From Planctomycetaceae bacterium (GTDB lineage: Bacteria; Planctomycetota; Planctomycetia; Pirellulales; Pirellulaceae), in NCBI GenBank assembly GCA_027487485.1, contig JAIYDN010000010.1, forward strand, positions 1-64,000: a stretch of DNA of 64,000 nucleotides, read 5' to 3'. Numbering within the stretch: the stretch's first letter is position 1; each line of letters starts with the position of its first letter. The notes under the pieces are model-generated. The model saw only the letters and a program-made list of their open reading frames with translations, ran no database searches and had not been told where the DNA came from. Positions 52,484 through 63,162 of the stretch are shown here, piece after piece. Position numbers and translations under genes: made by a program.

Positions 52484-54097
52484 ATGCAAATGGAAAAACT
52501 TGTGTCGCTATGCAAGCGACGCGGCTTCATGTTTCAGTCCAGTGAAATCTATGGCGGCCTGAATGGTTTCTGGGATTATGGTCCTCTCGGTGTGGAGCTC
52601 AAGCGAAACATCAAGGATGCGTGGTGGCGCGACATGTGCCAAGGGCACAACGAGCTGGTTCAGCAAGAAGGAGCACCCAGCACCTACGAAATGGTCGGAC
52701 TGGATTGCACGATCTTGATGCACCCGCAAGTCTGGAAATGCTCGGGCCACTACGATCTATTCCATGACTATATGGTCGATTGCCGCATCTCCAAAAAGCG
52801 ATATCGTTTCGATCAGGTGCGAGGCAAATGGGTTGCGCGTGGTGAGCAAAAAATCTTTGTTACGATTATGACCGATGCGGAACTCGAACAAGAAGAGGTC
52901 ACGCGACGAGCCCTCAAGTTCTTCAATTTGCGCAATAAAGATGTCGGCCAATTGACGTTCGATGATTCTTTCCTGACGCTTGAGAAGATCTCTGCCTCAG
53001 ATAGATCCATGGTTCTTGCACCAGACGCAAACGAACTCGGCTCGCTTACGGATCCTCGCGAGTTCAATCTGATGTTCAAGACGTACGTGGGTGCATTGAG
53101 CGGCGAAGAAGGAGCTGCATTTCTGCGACCTGAAACCGCCCAGGGAATTTTCGTCAACTTTAAGAACGTGGTAGACAGTACCCGTATTCGTGTCCCTTTC
53201 GGAGTTGCTCAAGTGGGAAAGAGCTTCCGAAATGAAATCACCCCAAGAAACTTCACCTTCCGTTCTCGTGAGTTTGAACAGATGGAAATCGAGTTCTTCT
53301 GCAATCCAAACGAGTCGCCGAAATGGTACGAGTATTGGCGCAATCGACGGATGCAATGGTATCTTTCCTTAGGCTTGGATAGCGAGCGATTGCGTCTTCG
53401 CGAACATGCACAGGATGAACTTAGCCACTATTCCTGTGGTACCGCTGATATCGAATACGCCTTTCCTTTCTTGCCAGAGGGCGAGTACGGGGAACTGGAA
53501 GGGATCGCCCATCGAGGTGATTTCGATTTGAGATCGCATTCCGAAGGCAAGCTAGACCCGAAGAAACGGCCGCTCGAACTGGAGCGAACGGAAGATGGCC
53601 AACCCAAACACCGCGGTAGCGGCAAAGACCTTTCGTATCGTGATGATTTAACCAACGAGCGATTTATCCCGCACGTTATCGAGCCTTCCGCAGGTGCGGA
53701 CCGCGCAACCTTGGCATTCCTGTGCCAAGCCTACCACGAAGACCAACAACCCGACGAAGATGGTAAAATGCAGTCTCGCGTGGTTTTGCGTTTGCATCCA
53801 AGAATTGCACCGATCAAGGCTGCAATTTTGCCACTGGTCAAAAAAGACGGAATGCCGGAAATCGCCAAAGAGATCTACACAGCTCTCAAGAAACACTTCA
53901 ATGTGTTCTACGACGAAAAGTCTGCAGTCGGCCGACGCTACCGTCGACAGGACGAAATCGGAACGCCTTACTGCATTACAGTCGACACGCAAACCCTGTC
54001 GGACCGAACCGTCACGATTCGCGATCGCGACACCTTGGAACAATGGCGAATCAACATCGACGACTGCGTTTCCGAAATCACCAAACGGGTGACCTAA
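52484..54097 (+). CDS. glyQS: glycyl-tRNA synthetase (dimeric type)
   Basis: A 537-residue single-chain glycyl-tRNA synthetase of the alpha2 class II form. Class II motifs are visible: GFMFQSSEIYGGLNGFWDYGPLG near the start, FRPETAQGIFVNFKNV and GKSFRNEITPRNFTFRSREFEQMEIEFFC (motif 2), and a C-terminal anticodon domain ending VTIRDRDTLEQWRI. An acidic insert (around residues 315-390) is normal for the family. The next gene priA starts only 10 bp after the stop. Confidence 0.95.
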   Translation: MQMEKLVSLCKRRGFMFQSSEIYGGLNGFWDYGPLGVELKRNIKDAWWRDMCQGHNELVQQEGAPSTYEMVGLDCTILMHPQVWKCSGHYDLFHDYMVDCRISKKRYRFDQVRGKWVARGEQKIFVTIMTDAELEQEEVTRRALKFFNLRNKDVGQLTFDDSFLTLEKISASDRSMVLAPDANELGSLTDPREFNLMFKTYVGALSGEEGAAFLRPETAQGIFVNFKNVVDSTRIRVPFGVAQVGKSFRNEITPRNFTFRSREFEQMEIEFFCNPNESPKWYEYWRNRRMQWYLSLGLDSERLRLREHAQDELSHYSCGTADIEYAFPFLPEGEYGELEGIAHRGDFDLRSHSEGKLDPKKRPLELERTEDGQPKHRGSGKDLSYRDDLTNERFIPHVIEPSAGADRATLAFLCQAYHEDQQPDEDGKMQSRVVLRLHPRIAPIKAAILPLVKKDGMPEIAKEIYTALKKHFNVFYDEKSAVGRRYRRQDEIGTPYCITVDTQTLSDRTVTIRDRDTLEQWRINIDDCVSEITKRVT

Positions 54098-54106
54098 AGC
54101 AATCGT

Positions 54107-56395
54107 ATGGACTACCAACAAGGCGAGCTGTTTTCGAACGAGCTTGCACCGTGGGAAATTGACGCCGCCGCAGAAACTCCCTGCGTCGCTGTTGCGTTTC
54201 CAGAGGCTCCCTTTGGTCCGTTCGATTATCGAATTCCAGACGAACTGAGCAGTGCCATTCAGCCAGGAATGCGAGTCATCGTACCGCTTGGTAAGGGCAA
54301 TCGCGAAATCGTTGGATACACGCTGTCCATACAAATAAGCAATCATCCGAAGGAACTGCTGAAACCCGTTCTTCGAGTCATCGATCCACATCCGCTTTGC
54401 AATGCAAGCCTCTTGCAATTGATTCAGTGGATGAGTCGTTACTATTTGGTTCCTGTCGGCCAAGTCTTTGAGGCCGCCGTTCCTGCAGGTGTTCGTGCTG
54501 GAGCGGGGACCAGGAATCAAACACTCTTAAAGCCGACTCTCCAAGCCGCTGATGATTCACTTGTTAAGTCGCTGCCAATCAAGCAGCGTCAAACACTACA
54601 ACAACTGATTTTGGCGGATGAACCTCTATCGCAAGACCAGCTGAAACATCTCGCGCAATGCTCAGAAGGAGTGATCAAAAAACTGCGTGAAACTGGCTTT
54701 ATCGAGGCCTATACAGAACGAGTCATGCAATTCGGCAAAGAATCGATTCCAGAGGTACACCAACGCGTACTGCCGCCAGCTCTTTCGTCCGACCAACGCA
54801 TCGCTCTAAAAACAATTCACGCAGCCATTGATTCGGGCGAACACGAGACCATCTTGCTGCATGGCGTAACTGGTAGTGGCAAGACCGAAGTTTACATGCA
54901 AGCCATGGAGCAGGTCATTTCGTATGGTCGGCAAGCCATTGTGCTTGTCCCCGAAATCAGCTTGACGCCACAAACGCGCTCGCGCTTTCAGAATCGGTTC
55001 AATTCGGTCGCAGTTCTTCATTCCAATATGAGCGGACCTGAACGGCACTACCAATGGAAACGCATCGCTGAAGGGGCTGTGCAAGTCATCGTAGGTCCAC
55101 GTAGCGCCATCTTTGCCCCAGCACCCTATTTGGGGCTAATCATTCTTGATGAGGAACACGAGAACACTTTCAAGCAAGAGTCGCTACCGCGATACCATGC
55201 AAGGGACGTCGCTCTACACCGAGCCTCGTTGGAACGTATCCCGCTGGTGCTGGGTTCAGCAACCCCATCGCTTGAAACGTTTTATCGTGCCACGACGGGC
55301 AGGTACAAGCTAGTTTCACTGCCACGCCGAATCTTAAACCGGCCGTTACCTGAAGTTACCACCATCGATCTTCGCAGCAACCGAATCGATGTCGATCGAG
55401 GCAGCATATCGCGACCCTTATTGGATGCGATAGGAAAAACCATCGATGAGAAAGGACAAACGATTCTTCTGCTAAATCGTCGTGGATTCGCAACTTCAAT
55501 CCAGTGCCCCTCCTGCGGTTTTGTAGTCTCTTGCCCCGATTGCGATCTACCGTTGACTCATCATCGGGACGGCAGCAAAGCTGTGTGCCATTATTGCGAT
55601 TACACCATAGCTGCTCCACAAGTTTGCCCGCAGTGTGGCTTCGACGCCATTCGGTTGGCAGGCCTGGGAACGCAGAAGCTGGAAATGGAAGTGCAAAGCC
55701 GATTCCCAGACGCTGTGATCGCACGAATGGACTCCGACACCATGAAGAAGCCTGGTAGCCATGAACGTGCACTTGCTGATTTTCGATCAGGCCGAGTTCA
55801 AATACTCATGGGGACGCAAATGATTGCCAAAGGCCTGGACTTTCCCAATGTGCTTTTGGTGGGAGTGATCAACGCGGATACAGCACTCCACTTTCCAGAT
55901 TTTCGAGCATCCGAACGAACGTTCCAATTGGTGACGCAGGTTGCTGGCAGAACCGGTCGAGGAGACCGTGCGGGTGAAGTGCTCGTGCAGACCTATTCAC
56001 CGGACCATCCCGCCATCATCGCAGCATGCAAACACGATTACCGAGCCTTCTCCGAATTGGAGCTGCAACAACGCGAGCAATTCGGATATCCGCCATTCGC
56101 CTCTTTGGCGAGAATCATCATGCGAGGCCCCGTCCAGCTAGAAGCAGAAGAATTTGCAGACAATCTCATCAAAAAGGTCCAGCTCGAAATCGCTCGTACC
56201 GGTGCACCCGTGCGAGTCTTAGGCCCAGCACCGCCACCCATCGCGAAACTCCGTGGCCACTATCGCTTTCACGCTATGCTCATCTCCAAAGATGCAGCTG
56301 CACTCAACGCCGTGCTCGCAAGGGTCCAATCGACCACCAAACCGTCCGGTGAGAATCTCTACCTGATCGATATCGACCCAGTCGACATGCTCTAA
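54107..56395 (+). CDS. priA: primosomal protein N' (replication restart helicase)
   Basis: A 762-residue PriA. The N-terminal 3'-DNA-binding region (CVAVAFPEAPFGPFDYRIP) is followed by the DEAH-type helicase: Walker A GVTGSGKTEVYMQAM, LVPEISLTPQTRSRFQ, and LDEEHENTFKQESLPRYHARDVA. The zinc-binding insert has eight Cys (CPSCGFVVSCPDC, CHYCDYTIAAPQVCPQC). The C-terminal motif GTQMIAKGLDFPNV and RTGRGDRAGEV are also present. PriA reloads replisomes at stalled forks; this complements RarA and RecQ elsewhere in the window, though they are not linked to it. Confidence 0.95.
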   Translation: MDYQQGELFSNELAPWEIDAAAETPCVAVAFPEAPFGPFDYRIPDELSSAIQPGMRVIVPLGKGNREIVGYTLSIQISNHPKELLKPVLRVIDPHPLCNASLLQLIQWMSRYYLVPVGQVFEAAVPAGVRAGAGTRNQTLLKPTLQAADDSLVKSLPIKQRQTLQQLILADEPLSQDQLKHLAQCSEGVIKKLRETGFIEAYTERVMQFGKESIPEVHQRVLPPALSSDQRIALKTIHAAIDSGEHETILLHGVTGSGKTEVYMQAMEQVISYGRQAIVLVPEISLTPQTRSRFQNRFNSVAVLHSNMSGPERHYQWKRIAEGAVQVIVGPRSAIFAPAPYLGLIILDEEHENTFKQESLPRYHARDVALHRASLERIPLVLGSATPSLETFYRATTGRYKLVSLPRRILNRPLPEVTTIDLRSNRIDVDRGSISRPLLDAIGKTIDEKGQTILLLNRRGFATSIQCPSCGFVVSCPDCDLPLTHHRDGSKAVCHYCDYTIAAPQVCPQCGFDAIRLAGLGTQKLEMEVQSRFPDAVIARMDSDTMKKPGSHERALADFRSGRVQILMGTQMIAKGLDFPNVLLVGVINADTALHFPDFRASERTFQLVTQVAGRTGRGDRAGEVLVQTYSPDHPAIIAACKHDYRAFSELELQQREQFGYPPFASLARIIMRGPVQLEAEEFADNLIKKVQLEIARTGAPVRVLGPAPPPIAKLRGHYRFHAMLISKDAAALNAVLARVQSTTKPSGENLYLIDIDPVDML

Positions 56396-56582
56396 AAGCA
56401 GAGCGTCTCCTTGGCTCCCCCTGTGCGCCTCCGAAAATCCTTATGTTTTCTTGTGGGCCCCGATGTTTTGCAAACTCCCTCATTCTTCTGGAGTACTTCT
56501 GGAACTGGCCCAGGCCGCTTTGGGATAGCGGCCGCAACAGCACGTTTTTCGCAGGCGGCGAGCCATTTTCTCCAGATCCGTC

Positions 56583-56621
56583 TTGAAACAGCGGACTTAT
56601 CTGTTATCCTTTCATCCGGAT
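56583..56621 (+). promoter_or_regulatory. candidate promoter/operator of the ArsR-ahcY unit
   Basis: TTGAAA (56583-56588) and TATCCT (56605-56610) are spaced 16 nt. A palindrome ATCCGGAT follows at 56614-56621, and TTATCC (56604) is opposed by GGATAA at 56626-56631. Overlap of a -10 box with a palindrome is what ArsR-type operators show, so autoregulation by the downstream gene is plausible. Seen by eye only. Confidence 0.4.
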
Positions 56622-56648
56622 AAACGGATAATGCTTAGACCGAATCAA

Positions 56649-57587
56649 ATGACCTCAAACGCTCCGATGTTGGAATGGATGCAAAGCCTTTCGGACCCGA
56701 TCAGGGCCCGGCTATTGCGTCTATTGGACCGTTCCGAATTAACTGTCGCTGAAATGTGCACCATCCTTCAACTCCCACAAAGCACCGTGAGCAGGCACCT
56801 GAAGGTGTTGCTGGACGACTCCTGGGTGTCATCGCGGCGGGATGGTTCGAGCAATCTGTATAGAATGCCTCACACCGGCATGGAAGCACCCCAGAAAAAA
56901 CTTTGGAGTGTTGTGAAGGGACACAGCGTCACTGTCTCGACCTCGGAGCAAGATGATGCTCGTTTAGAACAGGCGATTGAAGCTCGTCGTTCGAAGTCAC
57001 AGACCTTTTTCTCATCCGCTGCCGAGAAGTGGGATCGCTTGCGTGAAGACCTTTTCGGCAGTCGAATTGATACTTGGGCGCTTGCTGCCACACTCGCCCC
57101 AGATTCCGTAGTCGGCGACTTAGGTTGCGGAACTGGTTCGATGGCACAAACACTATCGCCATGGGTTCAACAAGTGATCGCGGTCGATTCATCTGCGGCG
57201 ATGTTGCAATCGGCTCGCAAACGACTCAAGGATCAACCGAACATTGATCTTCGCCGTGGCGAGCTGACTCAATTGCCAATTGAAGATGCCACACTGACTC
57301 ATTGTATTTTAGTTTTAGTACTACCTTATTTAACTCACCCTCATCTTGTCTTTGACGAGGCCTTCCGTGTTACCCAACCGGGCGGCAGATTGATTGTCGT
57401 GGATATGGTTCCACACGATCGCGTCGAGTACCGAGAGGAATTAGGTCATAGCTGGCAGGGATTCTCTGCTGATCAAATACACACATGGATGGATCGTTCG
57501 GGTTGGCATCAGTGCAAAATTGCCTTGGTGCCACACGATCCCGAGGCCAAAGGAACTGGCTTGTTCGTCGCGTCTGCAAACCGTTAA
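56649..57587 (+). CDS. ArsR-family regulator fused to a SAM-dependent methyltransferase
   Basis: A 312-residue protein counted from ATG 56649 (ATG 56631 is a second option that would lie on the operator). The N-terminal ArsR winged helix is LEWMQSLSDPIRARLLRLLDRSELTVAEMCTILQLPQSTVSRHLKVLLDDSWV. A class I methyltransferase domain follows: VVGDLGCGTGSMAQTL, VIAVDSSAAMLQSARKRL, and FRVTQPGGRLIVVDMVPHDR. Adenosylhomocysteinase is the next gene. In other bacteria ArsR-type SahR controls the SAM/SAH cycle, so a similar role with SAM sensing by the fused domain is likely but not proven. Confidence 0.85.
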   Translation: MTSNAPMLEWMQSLSDPIRARLLRLLDRSELTVAEMCTILQLPQSTVSRHLKVLLDDSWVSSRRDGSSNLYRMPHTGMEAPQKKLWSVVKGHSVTVSTSEQDDARLEQAIEARRSKSQTFFSSAAEKWDRLREDLFGSRIDTWALAATLAPDSVVGDLGCGTGSMAQTLSPWVQQVIAVDSSAAMLQSARKRLKDQPNIDLRRGELTQLPIEDATLTHCILVLVLPYLTHPHLVFDEAFRVTQPGGRLIVVDMVPHDRVEYREELGHSWQGFSADQIHTWMDRSGWHQCKIALVPHDPEAKGTGLFVASANR

Positions 57588-57620
57588 CTGTTTTTGTTTC
57601 CCATAGGAGCGAAGTTTCGC

Positions 57621-59165
57621 ATGAGTACTGTAGTAGGATCGAAGAATGCTGTGTCAGCAACCGCTGACGCATCCCGTGTCCCTTTCAAGGTCAAAGCGTT
57701 TGATCTGTTGGCTGCTGGAAGGCGAGCCGAAGCCGAAGAAATCAGTTCTTTAGGCCGCAAGGAAATTCAACTTGCGGAAGATGAAATGCCAGGCTTGATG
57801 GCCTTGCGAGCCCGATATGGCAGCGCGAAACCTCTAGCCGGGGCCAAGATCATGGGCTCCCTGCACATGACCGTTCAAACCGCAGTTCTCATCGAGACTC
57901 TATCGGATCTTGGAGCCGATGTTCGCTGGGTCAGCTGCAATATTTTCTCGACCCAAGATTCAGCCGCTGCGGCTGTTGTTGTTGGACGGGGTGGTAGCTT
58001 GGACAACCCAGTTGGTATTCCAGTATTCGCCTGGAAGGGCGAAACACTACCAGAATACTGGTGGTGCACAGCCGAAGCGCTGGTTTGGCCAGATGGAACC
58101 GGTCCTGACATGATCGTCGATGACGGTGGTGACGCGACCATGTTGATTCACAAAGGCACTGAATACGAAGCGACCGGGGTTGTTCCTGAGTTCGATGCAG
58201 ACAACGAGCCTGAAGAGTGGGGAGTCATTCTCGAGCTACTTCGCAAAGAACTTGTTGTAAATCCAGGCCGATACACTGCCATGGGCAAAGCATGCGTGGG
58301 TGTTTCCGAAGAAACCACCACCGGTGTGAAGCGTCTCTACGAAATGGCCAAAGCGAAGACTTTGTTGTTCCCAGCCATCAACGTGAATGACTCGGTCACC
58401 AAGAGCAAGTTTGATAACCTCTACGGCTGCCGCCATTCGTTGATCGACGGACTGAACCGAGCATCGGACGTTATGCTCTCCGGGAAAGTCGCTGTTGTTT
58501 GCGGTTTCGGCGACGTGGGCAAGGGCTGCTGCCAATCGCTCAAAGGCCAAGGCTGCCGAGTTGTCGTAACCGAAGTCGACCCGATCTGCGCTCTCCAAGC
58601 CGTGATGGAAGGCTACGAAGTGAAGACGCTGGAAGACTTCTTGTCCACAGCAGACATCTTCGTTACTGCAACCGGCAACAAGGACATCATCACTGCGGAT
58701 CACATGTCCAAGATGAAGGACAAGGCTATCGTTTGCAACATCGGTCACTTCGATAACGAGATCGACATGTCAGGTCTTGAAAAGATGCAAAAGAACGGCA
58801 AAGTGGAACGCCGTAACATCAAGCCACAGTTCGATCAATGGTACTTCCACGCAAGCAAGCACAGCATTCTTGTCTTGGCAGAAGGCCGCTTGATGAACTT
58901 GGGTTGCGCAACCGGTCACCCAAGCTTTGTCATGAGCACCAGTTTCACCAACCAAGTTTTGGCTCAACTGGAACTCTGGAAGGAACGAACCACCGGACGA
59001 TACGAAAAGACTGTTTACACCCTTCCAAAGCATCTTGACGAAGAAGTGGCTCGTCTCCACCTGGGCAAACTAGGTGTCAAGCTGACGAAGCTGACTCCAG
59101 CTCAAGCAGAATACCTCGGTTGTGGCGAGAACGGTCCTTACAAGGCCGATCAATACCGCTACTAA
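57621..59165 (+). CDS. ahcY: adenosylhomocysteinase
   Basis: A 514-residue S-adenosylhomocysteine hydrolase that splits SAH into homocysteine and adenosine using bound NAD. ATG 57621 has TAGGAGCG about ten bases upstream. Characteristic blocks are the substrate region [33 protein letters not shown], the Lys/Asp segment [22 protein letters not shown], the NAD-binding [13 protein letters not shown], and the C-terminal [18 protein letters not shown] and YKADQYRY. Removal of SAH protects methyltransferases from product inhibition. It follows the ArsR-methyltransferase gene by 33 bp, in one apparent operon, and ends in a strong terminator. Confidence 0.97.
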   Translation: MSTVVGSKNAVSATADASRVPFKVKAFDLLAAGRRAEAEEISSLGRKEIQLAEDEMPGLMALRARYGSAKPLAGAKIMGSLHMTVQTAVLIETLSDLGADVRWVSCNIFSTQDSAAAAVVVGRGGSLDNPVGIPVFAWKGETLPEYWWCTAEALVWPDGTGPDMIVDDGGDATMLIHKGTEYEATGVVPEFDADNEPEEWGVILELLRKELVVNPGRYTAMGKACVGVSEETTTGVKRLYEMAKAKTLLFPAINVNDSVTKSKFDNLYGCRHSLIDGLNRASDVMLSGKVAVVCGFGDVGKGCCQSLKGQGCRVVVTEVDPICALQAVMEGYEVKTLEDFLSTADIFVTATGNKDIITADHMSKMKDKAIVCNIGHFDNEIDMSGLEKMQKNGKVERRNIKPQFDQWYFHASKHSILVLAEGRLMNLGCATGHPSFVMSTSFTNQVLAQLELWKERTTGRYEKTVYTLPKHLDEEVARLHLGKLGVKLTKLTPAQAEYLGCGENGPYKADQYRY

Positions 59166-59206
59166 CCGCTTCTTGGTTACTCAGCAATTAGGTCAGTCAA
59201 ATCCCT

Positions 59207-59244
59207 GAACGCTCGACGAGTCCACTCGTCGAGCGTTCTTTTTT
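59207..59244 (+). terminator. intrinsic terminator after ahcY
   Basis: A perfect 14-bp stem, GAACGCTCGACGAG (59207-59220) and CTCGTCGAGCGTTC (59225-59238), with a TCCA loop, followed by six T. It lies 41 bp after the ahcY stop. Confidence 0.95.
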
Positions 59245-59478
59245 GCCTAAGTTTCGATTGAGGTCAGAACTCGAAAACATGTTTTTTCTGCATCCTTGGG
59301 ACTCTTCGACTGGATACCTTGTATATTCGAGGTGTGCCGATTCGGCGAGCTAGACGGAAACGTGCTTGGCGAAACTAGCATGTTTCGAGCTCCTGAAAAA
59401 CGTCACATTGCCAGAGAGTCTGCGTTTACTACATATACTCTTTGACTGATCGCCTCATCGCTGAAAGGAAAAATTGAA
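59245..59478. other. intergenic region before the CbiX-like gene
   Basis: About 230 bp with no gene. A weak -10-like TATATT near 59320-59326 could serve the next operon. No repeat is evident. Confidence 0.3.
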
Positions 59479-60879
59479 TTGTCATCCTTGGGAACTCCCA
59501 GCACGCAAACTGTAGCCTTATTAGACCTGCAGGATAGCCTGACTGTAGCTTCGTTGAGTTCCTGGCAATGCGTGGCTGAACGCCTTTCCATTCGACTGAA
59601 CCATCCGGTAGTTCTCATTCCAGATGCGGAACTGGACGACAAAACCGAATCTTTTCGGTCTCAGCTCGAACATTTCGCCAGCAGGGGGTATTTACGCTTT
59701 GTCATCGTGCCGCTTGGATCGAGTTCTGTGAACCAAGTACCCATCCAATCCGCGTTGGCTTGGTTGCGTTCCCAATCCGACAGCGAATCCTATAAAGCCA
59801 TTGAACTACATCTTGCCCATGCATGGTCGCACGATGAATGGGCAGAGACCGTTCTTGACTCAGTCTTTGATCCCCCCCAAAACAACGATCCTTCCAACGA
59901 CACTCAACACGACATGTCATACAGGACTAACATCGCACTGGTAGGTGATGGAACGTCAGCCTATGCCCGGGAGCTTGCGTTGCTTGCTTATTCGCTTCAA
60001 CAACGCGTACCTGAGCTTCAAGTGGAATACTCGTACCTCACTTCAGCTCATCCCAACATCTCTCGAGTGCTATGCAAAAGCCAACGAGATGCAAACGCAA
60101 GGCTTTTGATCTTGCCCTGGCGTTTGGATTCAGATTCCAACATGCGGTTGCAGCAACTTTGTCAATCGGAAGCCGAAAAACCCCGACTACATTGGCTCCA
60201 AGTCGATTTTGCAAACCACCCGAGCATTATTCATGTGCTCTTGGGAAAATACCTTTCGGCACTTCATCTCCGTTCTGCGGAACGTTACTTTCGCTTCAAT
60301 TCGGAAGAACAAGCCTGGAACGGTTCGCTAGGGAATGCGATTGCAGAACTGGACCGTCGCATCGATTCGATGTTACCTTCGGAATATCAAGGCAGAACCG
60401 ATCACGTAAAGCCAACCTCGATGGGATCAGCTTCGTTAAAACGAGACCATTCTGGACGCGTCGCGTGGGACGAAATTTGGACTAGCTTTTGTGATCTCGC
60501 TATGGCTGGCGGTCCACCTCATCGTGGAAAGCTACTGGAAGCCGTAACCCGCGAAGAAGTCAGCAACAACTTAGAAGCATATAATCTAGTTGTTCAGGAA
60601 ATCGAGCGTGGAATTGCGATGGTCACTGGCCTTCCAACCGTTCAATCCAACGCTTTGGGGTGGGTTGGAATTGCATGCGATGATGAACAAATGGCCTGTT
60701 GGCTTTTACGAGCCATCATTGTGGAAAACGTAATGGTCCGTCGCGAAGAAAATATTCTGTACGTTCCGGCTGGTCCTGGTTTCTCCATTCAGCGTGAAAT
60801 CAAAAACGTCATCACCTCCGTTGCAAAAACAGTCCACTATTGGCGAGCTCATCTTCGCATGCGAGACCAATCGGCATGA
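59479..60879 (+). CDS. tandem CbiX-like protein with novel C-terminal domain
   Basis: A 466-residue protein. Residues about 8-135 resemble a degenerate CbiX/SirB chelatase domain ([34 protein letters not shown]), in which the usual HGS His is not seen. A second copy spans about 150-290 ([35 protein letters not shown]). The C-terminal third (about 340-460, [18 protein letters not shown], then [44 protein letters not shown]) is not a family I recognise. The copper ATPase gene overlaps its stop by 4 bp (ATGA), implying tight coupling. It may bind a metal or tetrapyrrole without chelatase activity. Confidence 0.55.
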   Translation: MSSLGTPSTQTVALLDLQDSLTVASLSSWQCVAERLSIRLNHPVVLIPDAELDDKTESFRSQLEHFASRGYLRFVIVPLGSSSVNQVPIQSALAWLRSQSDSESYKAIELHLAHAWSHDEWAETVLDSVFDPPQNNDPSNDTQHDMSYRTNIALVGDGTSAYARELALLAYSLQQRVPELQVEYSYLTSAHPNISRVLCKSQRDANARLLILPWRLDSDSNMRLQQLCQSEAEKPRLHWLQVDFANHPSIIHVLLGKYLSALHLRSAERYFRFNSEEQAWNGSLGNAIAELDRRIDSMLPSEYQGRTDHVKPTSMGSASLKRDHSGRVAWDEIWTSFCDLAMAGGPPHRGKLLEAVTREEVSNNLEAYNLVVQEIERGIAMVTGLPTVQSNALGWVGIACDDEQMACWLLRAIIVENVMVRREENILYVPAGPGFSIQREIKNVITSVAKTVHYWRAHLRMRDQSA

Positions 60880-63155
60880 CGGTTTCAACCATCGATTTAC
60901 CAGTTTCGGGCATGACTTGTGTCGGATGCGCCAAGTCCATCGAAACAGCTCTCCGCGGAACGCCTGGTGTATTGAGTTCCGCGGTTAACTTTTCTCAAAG
61001 CCAAGTCGTCGTATCGTTCGAAACGGAAGCTGTTAACCAAGAAACGATCAAGAATGCGATCCGGGGCGCGGGATTTACCGTTGTCGAACCATCGCAAGGA
61101 ATCTCATTGGAGGAATCGAAACGCAATCTGAGAAGGCTTGAGTCGGAACGTCAATTGACCAGATTATGGGTTGGTCTAGTTCTGACGATCCCTCTTTTTG
61201 TTTTTAGTATGGGACGCGACTTTGGCATCTTGGGACACTGGGCTCATGCCAACTGGTGCAACTGGTTAATGCTCTTGATGGCAACTCCGGTGCAATTTTA
61301 TGTTGGCTTGGATTACTACACGAGCAGCTACAAGTCGATTCGTCGCGGGTCCGCTAACATGGATGTCCTTGTCAGCATCGGATCGACGGTTGCCTATGTG
61401 TTCAGTTGCATCGTTACGGTAGCATTAATGAACGGCTCTCGAGATTGGGGGGACCACGTTTACTTCGAAACATCGGCTACGATTCTGACCTTGATCTTGC
61501 TCGGACGGATTATTGAGACGCAAGCCAACACCAAAACGGGCAAAGCCATAGCTAGTTTGCTTGGGCAACAAGCTAAGACAGCTCGGATTATTCGTGACGA
61601 CATAGAAATAGACATTCCGCTGGACCTAGTTCATATGGGCGATACACTTTTTGTCCGACCGGGGGAAAAGATACCAGTGGACGGCGTGGTAATCGATGGC
61701 CATTCTGCAGTCGATGAAAGCCTCATCTCAGGGGAAAGCCTGCCTGTTATGAAATCGCAGGGCATGGTTGTTGTAGGTTCTACGATCAATCGCGAAGGAT
61801 TGCTAACGATTCGAGCTACTCGGGTCGGCAACGAATCGACATTGGCTCAGATCATTAAGCAAGTCGAACGAGCGCAGTCGACAAAAGCTCCCATCCAACA
61901 ACTTGCCGACCGAATCTCGGCGATCTTTGTCCCGGCCGTCTTGATTGTCGCGTGCATCACTTTCTGCGTTTGGTACTTCTTGGTGGGTGACTTTACCGCA
62001 TCCGTCCTTCGAACGATTGCTGTACTGATCATTTCGTGCCCTTGCGCCATGGGCCTAGCGACGCCGCTAGCGATGATGGTTGGGATGGGCCGAGGGGCGC
62101 AGGAAGGGATTCTGTTTAAATCGAGCGAAGCGTTGCAACGACTATGCGAGACAACTCATGTTGTCTTGGACAAAACGGGCACGATCACCGAAGGAAAGAT
62201 TAGCGTTACTCAAGTCATTCCCCTGCTGGATTCCTCGGCACAACAAATTTTGCAGTTGGCCGCCTCGATCGAAAAAGGCAGTGAACATCCGATCGCAGCT
62301 GCTATTGTCCGGGAAGCGAAAAGTCGAAACATACTGCTCCATACGGTCCGCAATTTCGAAGCGATTCCAGGCAAGGGCGCATCGGGGGCTTTGCAAGACT
62401 CGCTAGTTCGCGTCGGAACCCTTCGGTGGTTTCAAGAGCTAGGCATCCCATCGCCGTTGACAAACGCGGAAGGCTACGAAAACGCGTTGTCCCTGGAAAA
62501 GCAAGCCAACACGGTCGTCTGGATCGCCAAGGGAGTTTCGATCCTAGGGGCGATCGCAGTTAGCGACACATTAAAGCCAAGTTCGAATCAAGCCATCCAA
62601 GGCCTGCAAAGACAAGGACTCTCCGTCTTAATGATCACCGGAGATAATCTCAACACCGCCCAATCGATCGCCAAACAAGTGGGTATCAACCAAGTGATCG
62701 CAGAAGCACTCCCGGAGAAAAAATCCGAAGTGATTCGAGACTTGCAATCGACTGGAAATGTGGTTGCCATGGTTGGTGACGGAATGAACGACGCGCCAGC
62801 CCTTGCACTGGCCGACATTGGAATCGCGATTGGCACCGGCACCGATGTAGCCATCGAATCCGCTGACGTCACGTTGCTACGTGGAGACCTTGCCAGTGTA
62901 AGTCAGGCGATCCGCCTTTCGTCATTGACGATGCGAAATGTGAAGCAAAATCTCTTTTGGGCATTTGGTTACAACGTGCTGTTGATTCCGATCGCCGCCG
63001 GGGCACTTGCTTGGATACCCCAAGCACCGCTTATGTTGCGGGAATTGCATCCCATCTTGGCGGCCTTGGCAATGATCGCTTCGGATCTTGTGATCGTTCT
63101 CAACGCGCTTCGTCTCCGAGACTGCAATCTAGAGTTCGCTCAAAAGTCGCAATAG
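60876..63155 (+). CDS. copA: copper-translocating P-type ATPase
   Basis: A 759-residue P1B-type ATPase from ATG 60876. One N-terminal heavy-metal-binding HMA domain is present, with GMTCVGC (Cys15 and Cys18). The membrane motif CPC lies in [14 protein letters not shown]. The phosphorylation site is [11 protein letters not shown], the TGE motif is seen in LISGESLPV, the HP motif in GSEHPIAAA and the hinge [14 protein letters not shown]. These are hallmarks of Cu(I) exporters, although Ag transport is also possible. It starts on the stop codon of the CbiX-like gene and has no adjacent copper regulator in the window. The P450 gene converges on it with a 7-bp gap. Confidence 0.93.
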   Translation: MTVSTIDLPVSGMTCVGCAKSIETALRGTPGVLSSAVNFSQSQVVVSFETEAVNQETIKNAIRGAGFTVVEPSQGISLEESKRNLRRLESERQLTRLWVGLVLTIPLFVFSMGRDFGILGHWAHANWCNWLMLLMATPVQFYVGLDYYTSSYKSIRRGSANMDVLVSIGSTVAYVFSCIVTVALMNGSRDWGDHVYFETSATILTLILLGRIIETQANTKTGKAIASLLGQQAKTARIIRDDIEIDIPLDLVHMGDTLFVRPGEKIPVDGVVIDGHSAVDESLISGESLPVMKSQGMVVVGSTINREGLLTIRATRVGNESTLAQIIKQVERAQSTKAPIQQLADRISAIFVPAVLIVACITFCVWYFLVGDFTASVLRTIAVLIISCPCAMGLATPLAMMVGMGRGAQEGILFKSSEALQRLCETTHVVLDKTGTITEGKISVTQVIPLLDSSAQQILQLAASIEKGSEHPIAAAIVREAKSRNILLHTVRNFEAIPGKGASGALQDSLVRVGTLRWFQELGIPSPLTNAEGYENALSLEKQANTVVWIAKGVSILGAIAVSDTLKPSSNQAIQGLQRQGLSVLMITGDNLNTAQSIAKQVGINQVIAEALPEKKSEVIRDLQSTGNVVAMVGDGMNDAPALALADIGIAIGTGTDVAIESADVTLLRGDLASVSQAIRLSSLTMRNVKQNLFWAFGYNVLLIPIAAGALAWIPQAPLMLRELHPILAALAMIASDLVIVLNALRLRDCNLEFAQKSQ

Positions 63156-63162
63156 ACAAGCA

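Noticed and set aside
56395-56648. SAH riboswitch upstream of the ahcY unit
   Set aside because: No recognisable conserved riboswitch core was visible, whereas a promoter/operator-like palindrome is present.
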